The position numbers and the translations under genes are program-made. A stretch of DNA of 64,000 nucleotides from positions 1 to 64,000 of the forward strand of contig JAEWBO010000023.1 of NCBI GenBank assembly GCA_023391105.1. The letters run 5' to 3'. The notes below the pieces were generated by a model. It was not told the origin of the DNA and ran no database searches. It worked only from the letters and a program-made list of their open reading frames with translations. How positions within the stretch are numbered: position 1 is the stretch's first letter; every line of letters starts with the position of its first letter. Positions 8,534-18,201 of this stretch are shown here, piece by piece. This DNA comes from Bacillota bacterium (lineage in GTDB: Bacteria > Bacillota > Clostridia > Christensenellales > SZUA-584).

Positions 8534-9916
8534 CTACTTTTTTATAAGTTCCGCCAAAGGCTTCTTATACCTGCATACGAACGCAGCCAAAAGGAAAACC
8601 AGCGCCAAGCTGCCGTAAACCACCGGCTGGTAGTATGCGATCACTCCCCAAAGCCCAAATATGTTGGTCAGAACGCCCCAAATCACAGCAGGAACCAGCG
8701 CGATCAACACAGGGATGAACCGATTATCGAACGCCCTGCTCGCCATCAGCGAAGCAAACACAAACACGATATACGCTTCATAGCCCGTTCCCAATGTGGG
8801 CATCGCCGTTTGCAGACGGACAAGCAGCACGAAGCCTGCGGCAGCCGCGATCTCCGCGCTGGCCACATAAGCAAATATATACGAAATGAGCGCATGCTCC
8901 TTTTCCCGATTAAACATAGGACGGCCTGTCCTGCTCAGCAGGTTGTACAAATAAGCAATGACAAACACAGCGCCAAGCAGAACAAGTATGCCAATGGGGC
9001 TCTCGCTGCCATAGCCCTGAACCGTGCCGGAAAACATCACAGCCAGCATTTGCCCCTGCGTCAGCGCCATGTTCACGCCGCCGACCACGATACCCGATAC
9101 CAGCGTCACAATGACAGCCGGTACTTTGAGATAGGCCGCCGCAAAGCCATTGATAAGGCCCAGCACCAGCGCTGCCGCCGCAGCAAGCAGCACGCCATTG
9201 AGCAGCGGGCTGCCCATTAGCATTGTCTGAGCAATGATGGCTGCGCTCATCCCCATCATAGGTCCTATGGACAAATCGATGCCTCTGGCGCGCGTAGAAA
9301 GAACGACCGCCATCGCAATCAAAGCGTAAATGCCGCACTGTTTGAGGACGTTCATGAGATTCGTATATTCAAAGAACATCGGTGTCACCACGCCGAGTAT
9401 GGCCGTGGCACCAAGCAGTACAAATATCAGGATAAGGCCCAGCCATGTGTTTAAAAACGTATACACACGAGGGCCGCTCGAATGCATCGAGGCTATTGCC
9501 TTTCGCTTCCTCGCGTTTGCCTTGGACGACACAGGCTCTATCGGTTCCGCCTCCGGAAATACGCCGCGATACGGCAAAGGATTAGGCGGCACAGGCGGGG
9601 CTTCAGTATGGGACGCCATCGGCGGGGGTGCCATCGGTGCAAATGCGAATGGCTGTGCTTCATTGGTCAGCGACGGCTGTGCAAACTGCGACATCACCGG
9701 ATCACACGCCGGCTCGGGCATTTCCATATGGGCAGCCTTAATCGGTTCATCGGTCTGCATATAGGCCGGCTGCGGCATCACGGTATCGGACGCCGCTGCA
9801 GAGGCTTGTATTTGTACGGGCTCCGGCGAATCAATCGGTGCCAATCTATTGCCGCATTCAGTACAGAATACAGCGTCATCGTTCAACTCTTTTCCGCATT
9901 GCATACAGTAAACCAT
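8534..9916 (-). CDS. Zinc-ribbon fused RbsC-type ABC permease
   Basis: The 460-residue protein joins two unrelated parts. Residues 1-27 are a zinc ribbon with two CxxC pairs (CMQCG and CTECGNRL). A Pro/Ala/Met-rich linker runs to about residue 150. From 155 on, about ten membrane helices form a sugar-type BPD_transp_2 permease, with the diagnostic segment ARGIDLSIGPMMGMSAAIIA as in RbsC/XylH. Such permeases normally work with an ATPase and a periplasmic binding protein, but neither is near this gene. The zinc ribbon may mediate binding to a soluble partner. It could be an orphan subunit sharing a distant ATPase, or a repurposed membrane protein. Confidence 0.85.
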   Translation of the reverse strand: MVYCMQCGKELNDDAVFCTECGNRLAPIDSPEPVQIQASAAASDTVMPQPAYMQTDEPIKAAHMEMPEPACDPVMSQFAQPSLTNEAQPFAFAPMAPPPMASHTEAPPVPPNPLPYRGVFPEAEPIEPVSSKANARKRKAIASMHSSGPRVYTFLNTWLGLILIFVLLGATAILGVVTPMFFEYTNLMNVLKQCGIYALIAMAVVLSTRARGIDLSIGPMMGMSAAIIAQTMLMGSPLLNGVLLAAAAALVLGLINGFAAAYLKVPAVIVTLVSGIVVGGVNMALTQGQMLAVMFSGTVQGYGSESPIGILVLLGAVFVIAYLYNLLSRTGRPMFNREKEHALISYIFAYVASAEIAAAAGFVLLVRLQTAMPTLGTGYEAYIVFVFASLMASRAFDNRFIPVLIALVPAVIWGVLTNIFGLWGVIAYYQPVVYGSLALVFLLAAFVCRYKKPLAELIKK

Positions 9917-10100
9917 CTTTTTTACCTCTCATATTGATGATTGACGATGGATAAGCCAACATTATCGTCAGTATCATAAAGATCAATGAATCCTGTAATA
10001 TGACTATAGACCTCTGCGGCAATAGGGACAAGTCCGTTTGACAATAAAGCAAACAAACCGACAAACAAAGCACCGGTTAAGCCTGTCTGAATTCGTTTTT

Positions 10101-11150
10101 CTAAGGAAGCATAAAACTTTGGATATTTTCTGTATGACGATGAGCGAACACTTTGCCCTCCAGTGTCGTTAAATTGTAGACCACCGACCACTGCAGCTTA
10201 TCTGTATCCCTATCATAAATACCTATTTCTTTAAGCAAGTCGATCGCTTGTTGTTCATTGAGTTTTCCGTCGTTTGCCTCAATACATTGCACGACCTTGT
10301 CGTAGCGGTCAAACTCCGTAAAACCCTCACCTATGTTTAAGCTGTTATATGCCACAAAGTTTGATGCCACCTGATAATCATCTTCCGGCTCAACAGTCTG
10401 CAGCTTGCCGTCCCAGTATTCCACGATCACCGACCTTCCTGCAGCGTCCGCAATCAAGTAATGGCAGTTTACATCCGCCGAAAAATAAATATTGTAGTTT
10501 CTGAGCAATTCAACCGCTTCATCAACTGTTGCGGCCTTATCCAGCACAAGCCGTATCGCAGTCGTGGTGTTGATCGTCACTTTATTCTCATCATTATCAA
10601 TTTGAACCTGGGGCACCGCAAGCAGCGCCATCGCAACGCCTTTTTCATTAACACCATCAAACGGCAAATATGGCGCGGCCAATGCGAGAAAGCTATTAAA
10701 GCCTTCGGGTAAATTGTCTTTGGAATAGCCCGCAAAGGTTAAATTTACGGTTGAAATCGACGCGTATCCGTCGTCCGGTGTCGTTAGCACCTGCATAGAA
10801 GGGGTATAGTCAAAATCGAAATTTCGACCGAATATAATCTCATCAGCGTCATTGTGCGTCACAAAAGCGGTGCAGCCGTCCCCCGTGACACCGAGGTCAA
10901 TCGGCAGGCCCTTGAGCAGCCGCGCTGTGACGAATTCTTCGATGTCGCTATCCTTTTCGGCTCCGATTTCAAGAAACTCATCAAAGCCATAATCGCCGTA
11001 ATACGTCATGGTGTACATGGGATAATCATCAACTTTTTTGAGCGAAGTTAAACTGCGCAGCTCATTAAAGAACAGCGCACCCGCGGTAAAAACACCCACA
11101 ATGAAAAAGCATGCCAATATTAAAATAACTTTTATGAGTATTTTCTTCAT
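10101..11150 (-). CDS. Membrane-anchored or secreted linear amide C-N hydrolase (choloylglycine hydrolase/penicillin V acylase-like)
   Basis: This 349-residue Ntn-type amidase begins at MKKILIKVILILACFF, giving a signal peptide or membrane anchor (about residues 5-28); the frame open to 11243 has no support upstream. The catalytic-cysteine region reads GDGCTAFVTHNDADEIIFGRNFDFD, matching the C-T and GRN-x-DF pattern of the family, in which the cysteine becomes the nucleophile after processing. The later asparagine/arginine region DGVNEKGVAMALL also fits. Family members hydrolyse bile salt amides, penicillin V, N-acyl homoserine lactones or N-acyl amino acids. The substrate here is unknown, and the extracytoplasmic location suggests an environmental acyl amide. 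Confidence 0.85.
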   Translation of the reverse strand: MKKILIKVILILACFFIVGVFTAGALFFNELRSLTSLKKVDDYPMYTMTYYGDYGFDEFLEIGAEKDSDIEEFVTARLLKGLPIDLGVTGDGCTAFVTHNDADEIIFGRNFDFDYTPSMQVLTTPDDGYASISTVNLTFAGYSKDNLPEGFNSFLALAAPYLPFDGVNEKGVAMALLAVPQVQIDNDENKVTINTTTAIRLVLDKAATVDEAVELLRNYNIYFSADVNCHYLIADAAGRSVIVEYWDGKLQTVEPEDDYQVASNFVAYNSLNIGEGFTEFDRYDKVVQCIEANDGKLNEQQAIDLLKEIGIYDRDTDKLQWSVVYNLTTLEGKVFAHRHTENIQSFMLP

Positions 11151-11191
11151 GTCCGACCCCGTCAATCTGGTTATTTCTTGTATTATATCAG

Positions 11192-11230
11192 AAATAAAAC
11201 AAATAGTCCTGTACAAAGCGTACAGGACTA
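11192..11230 (-). terminator. Intrinsic terminator downstream of the chemoreceptor gene
   Basis: A perfect 11-bp stem (TAGTCCTGTAC at 11204-11214 with its complement at 11220-11230, 5-base loop) is followed on the minus strand by a T-rich run. It lies 80 bases after the chemoreceptor stop and just before the amidase start. Confidence 0.75.
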
Positions 11231-11310
11231 ATGCTGTCACCATGATCCCAATCCACTACGTAGTCGGCAAGCTGGGGATGACATACGTGATTCGAGCAAA
11301 CAGCAGCTTG

Positions 11311-13449
11311 CTATTTGTTTTTCTGACTTTCCAAAAGCGGCGTTTTGCTTTCAGACAATTCTTTTTGACTCAGGCTGAACCTGCCAACCATATCCTTTAG
11401 TATGTTCGCCTGCCCCGAAATCTCCTGTGAAGAGGCCGCCACCTCCTGAGCCGTCGCCGAGTTGTTCTGCACGACCGCTGAAAGCTGATTGATGCCCCTA
11501 TTAATCTGATTGATACCGGCTGCCTGTTCGTTGGACGAAGACGCGATCTCTCCCGATAAGCTCACTGTCGTTTCCACACCGTTCACAATTTCGACAAGCG
11601 CCTTAGCTGTCACATTTGCAATATCCGTGCCCGCCTTGGTTTTCTTGATGGAACCATCGATAAGATCGGTCGTTTCCTTGGCAGCCTGTGCGCTCTTTGC
11701 GGCAAGATTTCTGACTTCCTCGGCCACCACAGCGAACCCCTTTCCGTGCACGCCCGCTCTTGCCGCCTCCACCGCTGCGTTCAGCGCGAGAATGTTGGTC
11801 TGGAACGCGATGTCATCAATGACCTTGATGATCCTGGAGATGCTTGCGGATGCGACATTAATCTCTTCCATCGCCGCAAGCAGCAGCTTCATTTTCTCGT
11901 TTCCGCTCAATGCATTGTCTTTGGCTTGGAGCGAAAGCTCGTTGGCTTTGCCTGCACGCTCTGCGTTCATTTTGGTTTGCTCCGCGATTTGCGACGCGGA
12001 TACAGCGAGCTGCTCTAATGCCGTGGCTTGATCTGAAGCGCCCTGCGAGATCGCCTGGCTGCTGTCGGATACCTGTTCTGTACCGCCGGACACCTCTTCA
12101 GCCGCTGCATTGATTTCCACAAGAACGCTGTTAAACGACGCGATACTCTTGTTAATCGCCTTCTTTATGGCCGCAAAATCACCCACATATTCGGAATCGA
12201 TATTCACTGTGAGCTCGCCTTCCGCCATTTCACCGAGTACATACGTGATATCGTTGATATAGCCCTTGAGTGTGTCAATGGTCTCATTGAGCGCTGTCTT
12301 GATCAGAGCAAAATCGCCCTTAAACTCGCTTGAGACGCTGACGCTCAGGTTGCCTTTCGCCAGCTCGCTTAGGACCTGTGCCGATTCTTTTATCGGTTTA
12401 ATCATGGCATCCAGCGTGGCGTTGATGCCTTCCACGATGTGACGATACGCACCTTGATGCTTCTGCGCATCCGCGCGGACGGTCAGCTGACCTTCCATCG
12501 CCGCGTCAATCAGCATGCTTGTGTCATCCTCCAGGCCTTTTATCACATGCAATATCGTACGCGTGGCCTCACGCATTTTGCCGACTTCGTCTTTTGTGAC
12601 TGCGTTATCCAGTTCGAAATCCGTTTCACCTGATGCCAGCTTGGTGATGTTCTTCGTCAGTTTTTTGATGGGCCGGCTGATGCCGCGCGTGAGAATAATA
12701 CCGATTAATACAGAAAGTATGAGCACAGCGCCAATGGCAATCACGGTGATGAGCAGTACCTTCTCCCCGGTTTTGTTATTTTGCGTTGATATTGTTGCCG
12801 CGTCACCCGTGACTGCGAACATTAGCTCTTTAAGCGCTGTGCTTAAATTGCTTTCGGCTGATCTTAGTTCTCCCAAGCTCACAAGTTCTTCAGCCACGGC
12901 TGCCTTATTGCCGTTTTTGATATCCTCCACAGCCTTTTCAAGCAGCGGATCAAAAGCATCATATGCTTCCTTTGCAGCCTTAAAGGCATCGGCTTTTTCA
13001 GGCGGCAGCAATGTTTCGACGGTGGAGAATCGCGACGTAATGGTTTGTTTGCTGCTCGTGATCGGAGATAATACCGCCAGCAGACTCGTGTCTCCGTCCT
13101 CCAGCAGCAAAGCCTGGCGCAGCGAATTGCATGCGTCCTGAAAATTCTGATGGAGTTCGGCAACCGCTTTGGTTGGCAGGAGAATGTTCCCATACATCGT
13201 CCTTGATGAGTTGCTCATATCCTTTAAGCTGAGCGCCGCATAAGCGCCCATCGCGGTGCTTAATATGGCAATAATCAAAAATCCGACCAGTATTTTTGTG
13301 GCAATCTTCATGTTTGCAAGAAACATAAAGCTAAATTTGTGTTTCAATTTGCTTATATGCTCTTCTTTTTTCTTGTCAGCACCGATGCTTGCTATTGCTT
13401 TGCTTGACTCTTGATCGTCTGCAGCCTTTTCTACCCGTAATAACTTCAT
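11311..13449 (-). CDS. Methyl-accepting chemotaxis protein
   Basis: A chemoreceptor of 712 residues. A cytoplasmic N-terminal stretch of about 50 residues precedes TM1 (about 53-72), an extracytoplasmic four-helix-bundle sensor (4HB_MCP type) follows to about 235, then TM2 (VLLITVIAIGAVLILSVLIGIILT), a HAMP domain, further HAMP-like repeats, and the signalling hairpin with the invariant core DIAFQTNILALNAAVEAARAG. It ends without a CheR/CheB pentapeptide. The start MKLLRVEKAA follows a GGAGG/AAGG ribosome binding site. Unusual points are the charged N-terminal lead before TM1 and the multiple HAMP-like modules (repeated EFKGDFA/EYVGDFA patterns). No other chemotaxis gene is in the window. Confidence 0.93.
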   Translation of the reverse strand: MKLLRVEKAADDQESSKAIASIGADKKKEEHISKLKHKFSFMFLANMKIATKILVGFLIIAILSTAMGAYAALSLKDMSNSSRTMYGNILLPTKAVAELHQNFQDACNSLRQALLLEDGDTSLLAVLSPITSSKQTITSRFSTVETLLPPEKADAFKAAKEAYDAFDPLLEKAVEDIKNGNKAAVAEELVSLGELRSAESNLSTALKELMFAVTGDAATISTQNNKTGEKVLLITVIAIGAVLILSVLIGIILTRGISRPIKKLTKNITKLASGETDFELDNAVTKDEVGKMREATRTILHVIKGLEDDTSMLIDAAMEGQLTVRADAQKHQGAYRHIVEGINATLDAMIKPIKESAQVLSELAKGNLSVSVSSEFKGDFALIKTALNETIDTLKGYINDITYVLGEMAEGELTVNIDSEYVGDFAAIKKAINKSIASFNSVLVEINAAAEEVSGGTEQVSDSSQAISQGASDQATALEQLAVSASQIAEQTKMNAERAGKANELSLQAKDNALSGNEKMKLLLAAMEEINVASASISRIIKVIDDIAFQTNILALNAAVEAARAGVHGKGFAVVAEEVRNLAAKSAQAAKETTDLIDGSIKKTKAGTDIANVTAKALVEIVNGVETTVSLSGEIASSSNEQAAGINQINRGINQLSAVVQNNSATAQEVAASSQEISGQANILKDMVGRFSLSQKELSESKTPLLESQKNK

Positions 13450-13653
13450 AATGCCTTGCTCCTCCTTGTTTTCGAAAACTAAAAAAACAATATTCAGCGA
13501 ATACATATGATGCTAGTCTTGGTATTTGATGAATGAGCCCACCATTGCTTTATTATGAAAACTGGTTGCAAATACAATACAATTAAGCCTTTGAGGGAAA
13601 TAACAGGGTTTGTCTAAATATAAGACTTTCAGAGCCTATATAATCTTCTTTTA

Positions 13654-14619
13654 TTATATACAGGCATCGCTGCTATCACGGCCAATTTTGAGATGAAGCG
13701 CTTGAATCGCAGCCGGTGTATCCATATTCATAAATTGAAATTTCGAATTTCTGTAGTACCATCTCACAAACACGAACCCTAATAAAATGACCGCTGTGAC
13801 GATGAGGCCGCCTTCCGGTCCGAACGCCCCGCCGTTTAAAATGGTATCGCTTGCATATTGCGTGCTGATGATCCCCTTCGAATCAATGCCGCTCACGGGA
13901 AAACCGTAAACACACCCTTGAAAATAGTTCCATGTCATGTGGTAACCGATCGACATCCAGATGCTGCCCGATTTTAAGTACATATACGTGAATAATAATC
14001 CGGCCAGCGTGATGTTGATAAACGGTATCACATTGAACGCGTTGTTCATCATGTGCATCAACGAGAACATGATAGCCGATACGAACACCACAAGCGGCAT
14101 GCTCTTTGTCTGCCGCAATACAGACATATAATAACCCCGTGCTAATATTTCTTCCGCGAACCCGACAATGATGAAAACAAAGACATACAGCAAAGTATTG
14201 GCCGTAAATCTTGGCTCCCACGTTTCCACATAGCCGTTGCCTGTAAGCAGTATCACAATAAAAGCGACCGTGATTGACAAAATGCCAAAGAGCAGCCCCA
14301 CGCCAAACGGCTTTTTATTTATTCTGAAACGCCCGAGCCCCATATCTTCCAGTTTGCGCTTAGAAAACACCTTCCAAGCGATTAGCGGCACTGCGATTAT
14401 CACAGTTTCCTTAATGATGAACAGCAGCCATTCCCACTTCGCATGCAACGCGGCATAGGCTCTGCTCATATCGTCTTCCGAACCCCCGGGCATTTCTATG
14501 TGAAGGTTGGCAAAATAATTAAAAAGATATCCCTCAAGATAAACAAGTCCGAAAACAATTGTGAATACGAGTGCGATTTTCCAGCCCGATCTGACCAGGC
14601 CTTCCTTGTTTATAAACAT
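13654..14619 (-). CDS. CPBP family intramembrane metalloprotease (CAAX protease/bacteriocin-processing)
   Basis: The 321-residue membrane protein has about eight hydrophobic segments and the Abi/CPBP motifs: EEILARGYYM (the EExxxR motif), SLMHMMNN (first histidine) and the final His/Asn motif in YHMTWNYFQGCVYG. These enzymes cleave peptide bonds in or near the membrane and act in peptide maturation or bacteriocin immunity. I take the ATG at 14619, which follows AAAGG, instead of the TTG at 14649. It ends close to a C-terminal soluble tail of 25 residues. No bacteriocin precursor is visible beside it. Confidence 0.88.
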   Translation of the reverse strand: MFINKEGLVRSGWKIALVFTIVFGLVYLEGYLFNYFANLHIEMPGGSEDDMSRAYAALHAKWEWLLFIIKETVIIAVPLIAWKVFSKRKLEDMGLGRFRINKKPFGVGLLFGILSITVAFIVILLTGNGYVETWEPRFTANTLLYVFVFIIVGFAEEILARGYYMSVLRQTKSMPLVVFVSAIMFSLMHMMNNAFNVIPFINITLAGLLFTYMYLKSGSIWMSIGYHMTWNYFQGCVYGFPVSGIDSKGIISTQYASDTILNGGAFGPEGGLIVTAVILLGFVFVRWYYRNSKFQFMNMDTPAAIQALHLKIGRDSSDACI

Positions 14620-14683
14620 ACACTGCGGCCTTTCATGGGGTTGCTTCAAGTGCCATATATATTTACCCTGAAATCAAAACGTT

Positions 14684-14715
14684 CAAACAAAAAAGGGCAG
14701 ATGCGCTGCCCTTTT
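14684..14715 (-). terminator. Intrinsic terminator of the flotillin/NfeD operon
   Basis: The perfect 10-bp stem AAAAGGGCAG (14691-14700) with CTGCCCTTTT (14706-14715) is followed on the minus strand by T-rich sequence, directly after the flotillin stop. Confidence 0.85.
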
Positions 14716-14728
14716 CTCTCTTTAACTA

Positions 14729-16162
14729 TTAATCTGCCTTCGGCTCTGACTTGGCATCTTTGGATTCGGCAGCAGAAATCTTTTCCTGAGCGTTGAGTTT
14801 ATCAAGCTCACGCTGCTTGTCTTTGCCCAGATATTCAGGCAGCTCCATACCCGCCATGTCAAAGAGCTCGTTCATGGGCGGCAGGCTTTTCATAAGACCG
14901 GACAGGAAATTTGCCGTAGACGATTCGCCCTTGCCGCTGCCGCTGTCCCAAACGGTGACCTTGTCGATCTTCAGATTCTTAATCGCCTCCACCTGCACCT
15001 TGACGATCTCCTCCATCTTATCCGCAATCATCATGCGCACTGCCGCGTTGGCGTCGCCGTCAGCCGCGCTGATAATTTGTTTAAAGCCCTCGGCCTGCTT
15101 GACGAGCACCTCGTTAATACCTTTGGCCTGCGCCTCCATCTTAGAATATATCGCGTCCGCTTCACCCTTGGCCATTCTTCTGAAGCGCTCCGCCTCGGCT
15201 TCGGCGTCGATTTCCGCTTTTCTCTTGGCAATCTCGGCCTGCACGATAATATCAGCTTCCTTGGACGCCTGCTCACGGCTCGCCCTCTGGCGCTCTGCTG
15301 CTTCTTCCGCCGCATACGCTTCCTCAAGCGCTTTGGCTGTCTGCACCTTTTCCGCTGCGGTCGCACGCCTTAAGGCTTCCGCTTCCCGCTCTCTTCTCAC
15401 CGCATCGGAGTTTGCCACCGTGATCTTCGCTGTGTTTTCACCTTCGATGGCCTGTGAATTGGCCTCAGCCACATTGATTCTTTCGTCCTTCTGCGCCAGT
15501 GCTTCACCGATAGAACCGTCTCTGTTCTTTTCGGCCACGCTCTTTCTTGCGTCGTTAATCGCCTTGGCCGCCGCTTCCTTACCCAGCGCCTCAATATAGC
15601 CCGACTCGTCGTTAATATCCGTCACGTTCACATTGATGAGCCGCAGACCGATCTTTTTAAGCTCGGATTCCACATTGCGCGATACCTCTTCAAGGAACAG
15701 GTCTCTGTCCGTATTGATCTCCTCAATATCCATCGTCGCGACGACCAAACGCAGCTGACCGAACAGTATGTCCTTGGCGAGCTCTTCGATCTCGTCGAGC
15801 TTAAGCCCCAGCAGACGCTCTGCCGCGTTTTGCATGATTCCCGACTCTGTCGATATGCCGACCGTAAACCGCGAAGGCACATCGATGCGAATATTTTGCT
15901 TGGACAGCGCACTTTTAAGATCCACCGTTATCGACATGGGCGTTAGGCTCATGAACTCATAATGCTGGAAAACGGGCCATATAAACGCCGCGCCGCCGTG
16001 TATGCACTTGGCGCTGGCCATATCTCCATTGGCACCCTTGCCCACCTTGCCATACACGACAAGAATTCTGTCCGACGGACATTTCTTGTAGCGCGTTAAA
16101 ATCGCGATGAATGTCGTGAACAGAATCACGACGGCGATAACAATAAGTATCAACGTATCCAT
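14729..16162 (-). CDS. Flotillin-like SPFH/band-7 protein (YqiK/YuaG type)
   Basis: Bacterial flotillins scaffold functional membrane microdomains. The 477-residue protein has an N-terminal membrane hairpin or helix (residues 3-23), an SPFH domain (about 25-220, including FTVGISTESGIMQNAAERLLG), and a long Ala/Glu-rich coiled coil (about 225-370, rich in AEA and EAE repeats) for oligomerisation. The tail, after ESSTANFLSGLMKSLPPMNELF, is typical of the flotillin group and rules out plain prohibitins. It follows the NfeD-like gene by 13 bases, the normal two-gene flotillin arrangement. It lacks any catalytic role by itself. Confidence 0.93.
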   Translation of the reverse strand: MDTLILIVIAVVILFTTFIAILTRYKKCPSDRILVVYGKVGKGANGDMASAKCIHGGAAFIWPVFQHYEFMSLTPMSITVDLKSALSKQNIRIDVPSRFTVGISTESGIMQNAAERLLGLKLDEIEELAKDILFGQLRLVVATMDIEEINTDRDLFLEEVSRNVESELKKIGLRLINVNVTDINDESGYIEALGKEAAAKAINDARKSVAEKNRDGSIGEALAQKDERINVAEANSQAIEGENTAKITVANSDAVRREREAEALRRATAAEKVQTAKALEEAYAAEEAAERQRASREQASKEADIIVQAEIAKRKAEIDAEAEAERFRRMAKGEADAIYSKMEAQAKGINEVLVKQAEGFKQIISAADGDANAAVRMMIADKMEEIVKVQVEAIKNLKIDKVTVWDSGSGKGESSTANFLSGLMKSLPPMNELFDMAGMELPEYLGKDKQRELDKLNAQEKISAAESKDAKSEPKAD

Positions 16163-16175
16163 AGTGATCTCCTTT

Positions 16176-16784
16176 TTATCTTTTTACGATAAGCGTGCTG
16201 CCGGTTTTGCCAACAACGCGTACTGACGTACCTGTAGGGATTTTCTGCTCGTCATCCGTGATGGCCTCAGCCTCCACAAGCTGCTGCTGAAATTCCACCA
16301 TGACCTTGCCTCTGCCCGTACGCTGTGCGGGAATCGGTATGTAAACTTCAGCATCCTTACCTATTGCGTTGCTGTATACAAGATTGCCGCTGGCCTGCAT
16401 GTGCATCATCGCGTAAAACATCAGTCCGATGAGCAGCATGGCGAGAAGCCCCGCCGCCACTGAGATAAGAATGATTAGCGCGGTACCCAGCGACGTACCG
16501 CTGAGCGCGTAACCCGTCCAGCCGAATATGCAGAAGAACGCCACAAGGCCCCTGATTGTGAAAAAACGAAAGCCCGCCACACTCTCACTTGCTTCGTGCG
16601 CATCCACATCCGAGCCCACATCGACATCCGTATCGGCGTCCATGTCCGTATCCACATCGGTATCGTGGCCGCCCAGCCCCACAATTGTGAGTATGGCCTG
16701 AATAATCAGTATTAACGTGAAAGGGATTGCCGCATAAAGAAACATATGCTGCAGCGCACTCAGCGTATTCCACCATTCTGCCAT
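16176..16784 (-). CDS. NfeD/YuaF-like membrane protein, flotillin partner
   Basis: This 202-residue protein has one helix at 12-36, an acidic stretch, two helices (about 75-125) and a C-terminal OB-fold-like region (about 140-202) ending TSVRVVGKTGSTLIVKR, as in NfeD-type partners of flotillins. It starts at an ATG behind GAGGTG and precedes the flotillin gene by 13 bases. The odd feature is the extracytoplasmic loop, an alternating Asp-Thr/Asp-Val run between residues 40 and 60 with about a dozen aspartates. This could bind calcium or other divalent cations or simply be a charged spacer. Confidence 0.85.
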   Translation of the reverse strand: MAEWWNTLSALQHMFLYAAIPFTLILIIQAILTIVGLGGHDTDVDTDMDADTDVDVGSDVDAHEASESVAGFRFFTIRGLVAFFCIFGWTGYALSGTSLGTALIILISVAAGLLAMLLIGLMFYAMMHMQASGNLVYSNAIGKDAEVYIPIPAQRTGRGKVMVEFQQQLVEAEAITDDEQKIPTGTSVRVVGKTGSTLIVKR

Positions 16785-16856
16785 ATGATCACCTCAACTG
16801 TTTTTACATATTATAATACAAAATAACTATTATTGATAGAATTTGCGGAAAAATCT

Positions 16857-18116
16857 TCATCTCCACTTTCCGCCGCAGACGCGGTGCAGCTCCTCTGTTA
16901 GATGGAACCAGCGCATCGTGTCGTTGCGCTCAGGATAGAACTCGTAGAATTCGCTTCTGTAAAACGTGTAAAACCGCGAGATATCCGTGCACATGCCGTA
17001 TGTGGGCACGGCGTCTGTGGATAACATGAAAGAAAACGGCTCGCCATGCTTGGTGCCTTCGAACTTCAGCCCCTCGCGCGAAAGCGAAAGCGTCCCGTCT
17101 CCGGCGACAATCGATGTCGCGCCTTTCTTAAGCCGCTTGTACTTTGGCAGCACACCCAGCTTCACGCGTTCACTGAAATGAAAGCCGCTGCCTGATACTT
17201 CGGCTCTTGCTCTTTCTCGCTGCAGCTCATACCAGTGGGATATCGTTTCGGGCACCTCGGAGGTGTCGTCGAGCGGAACCAAGTCGTAATATTCATTGAC
17301 CCTCGCGCCGTTGCCGCACGCTTCACAGCGGATGATATCGCCTTTTGCACGCATGGTGTAAAGCCCGCCGCATTTGGGGCACAGATATAGCAGATCGTGA
17401 AGATTTTTAGCCATCTCGCCGCTGCCGTTGTATTTGACTCTTTGCTGCTTGTTCCATGTGTAATCATCATGAGCAAGCTCACGGTTCAGCGTCTCCTGAA
17501 TTTCGTCCGCGCTCAGCTCTTTAAGCTGCTCAGGCGTGAAAAGCTTGTCCACCACGATCTCGACGCGGCCCGGCCGTTGGTCGAGACAATGCTTGGTGTT
17601 GGTCATGTAGCCGCCCGCAATTTTGGTGTAGTACACTGTCACACCCAAGAATTTGAGCAGCTTGCCGCTGCCAATGGCGCAGGGCTGTCCGCCGCCCGAT
17701 ATCGAGCTCATCCCCTCGGGAAACATACAGACGCGTCCTCCCTGCCTGATGACGCGAATGATCTCCTTGATGGTATGCGGATCGGGCACGAAATTGCGCT
17801 TGGGTATCACCTGCATCAGCTTGAATATCGGGTACAGGTGCGAGCGGAAAAACTCGTTATACCCCACCACGTAGTTAAGCCGATGCGGCAGAACGGCGGG
17901 CGCGGTATAAAGATAGTCCACACGTGACGCGTGATTGCTGATGAGGATATACGGATTTTTGTCCTTGGACGGGCGAGCATTGAACGTAAATTTGATACCC
18001 AGCTTTTTGTTCAGAAACAGCCGCCAGATATTGATTAATAATAGATAGATGATTGCAGGTGGCTTTTTCGTGTGCTTTAGGGCGAGTTTTTGCTGAAGTG
18101 TGCGCTTTTGCTTCAT
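16857..18116 (-). CDS. PlsC-type 1-acyl-glycerol-phosphate acyltransferase with zinc ribbon
   Basis: Residues 50-250 are a lysophospholipid acyltransferase domain: the HX4D motif is NHASRVD, the acceptor-binding region is PKRNFVPD, and the third motif is FPEGMSS. The usual family is about 200-250 residues. Here a C-terminal extension carries a zinc ribbon with two CxxC pairs (CPKCGGLYTM and CEACGNGARV) and a domain of about 110 residues of unknown fold. The enzyme should acylate lysophosphatidate or a related lysolipid at the membrane. The role of the zinc ribbon is unknown. The gene is alone between the NfeD gene and an aminotransferase. Confidence 0.85.
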   Translation of the reverse strand: MKQKRTLQQKLALKHTKKPPAIIYLLLINIWRLFLNKKLGIKFTFNARPSKDKNPYILISNHASRVDYLYTAPAVLPHRLNYVVGYNEFFRSHLYPIFKLMQVIPKRNFVPDPHTIKEIIRVIRQGGRVCMFPEGMSSISGGGQPCAIGSGKLLKFLGVTVYYTKIAGGYMTNTKHCLDQRPGRVEIVVDKLFTPEQLKELSADEIQETLNRELAHDDYTWNKQQRVKYNGSGEMAKNLHDLLYLCPKCGGLYTMRAKGDIIRCEACGNGARVNEYYDLVPLDDTSEVPETISHWYELQRERARAEVSGSGFHFSERVKLGVLPKYKRLKKGATSIVAGDGTLSLSREGLKFEGTKHGEPFSFMLSTDAVPTYGMCTDISRFYTFYRSEFYEFYPERNDTMRWFHLTEELHRVCGGKWR

Positions 18117-18201
18117 AGACCGCTCCTGACGTTTTTAAGGTATTATAACATCACAAGCGACATTTTTCTGCATTTTTTCTTATGATACGACATGTTGTAA
18201 T

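Noticed and set aside
9922..10191. An 89-residue frame between the permease and amidase genes
   Set aside because: It overlaps the amidase coding end, has no ribosome binding site and no recognisable features.
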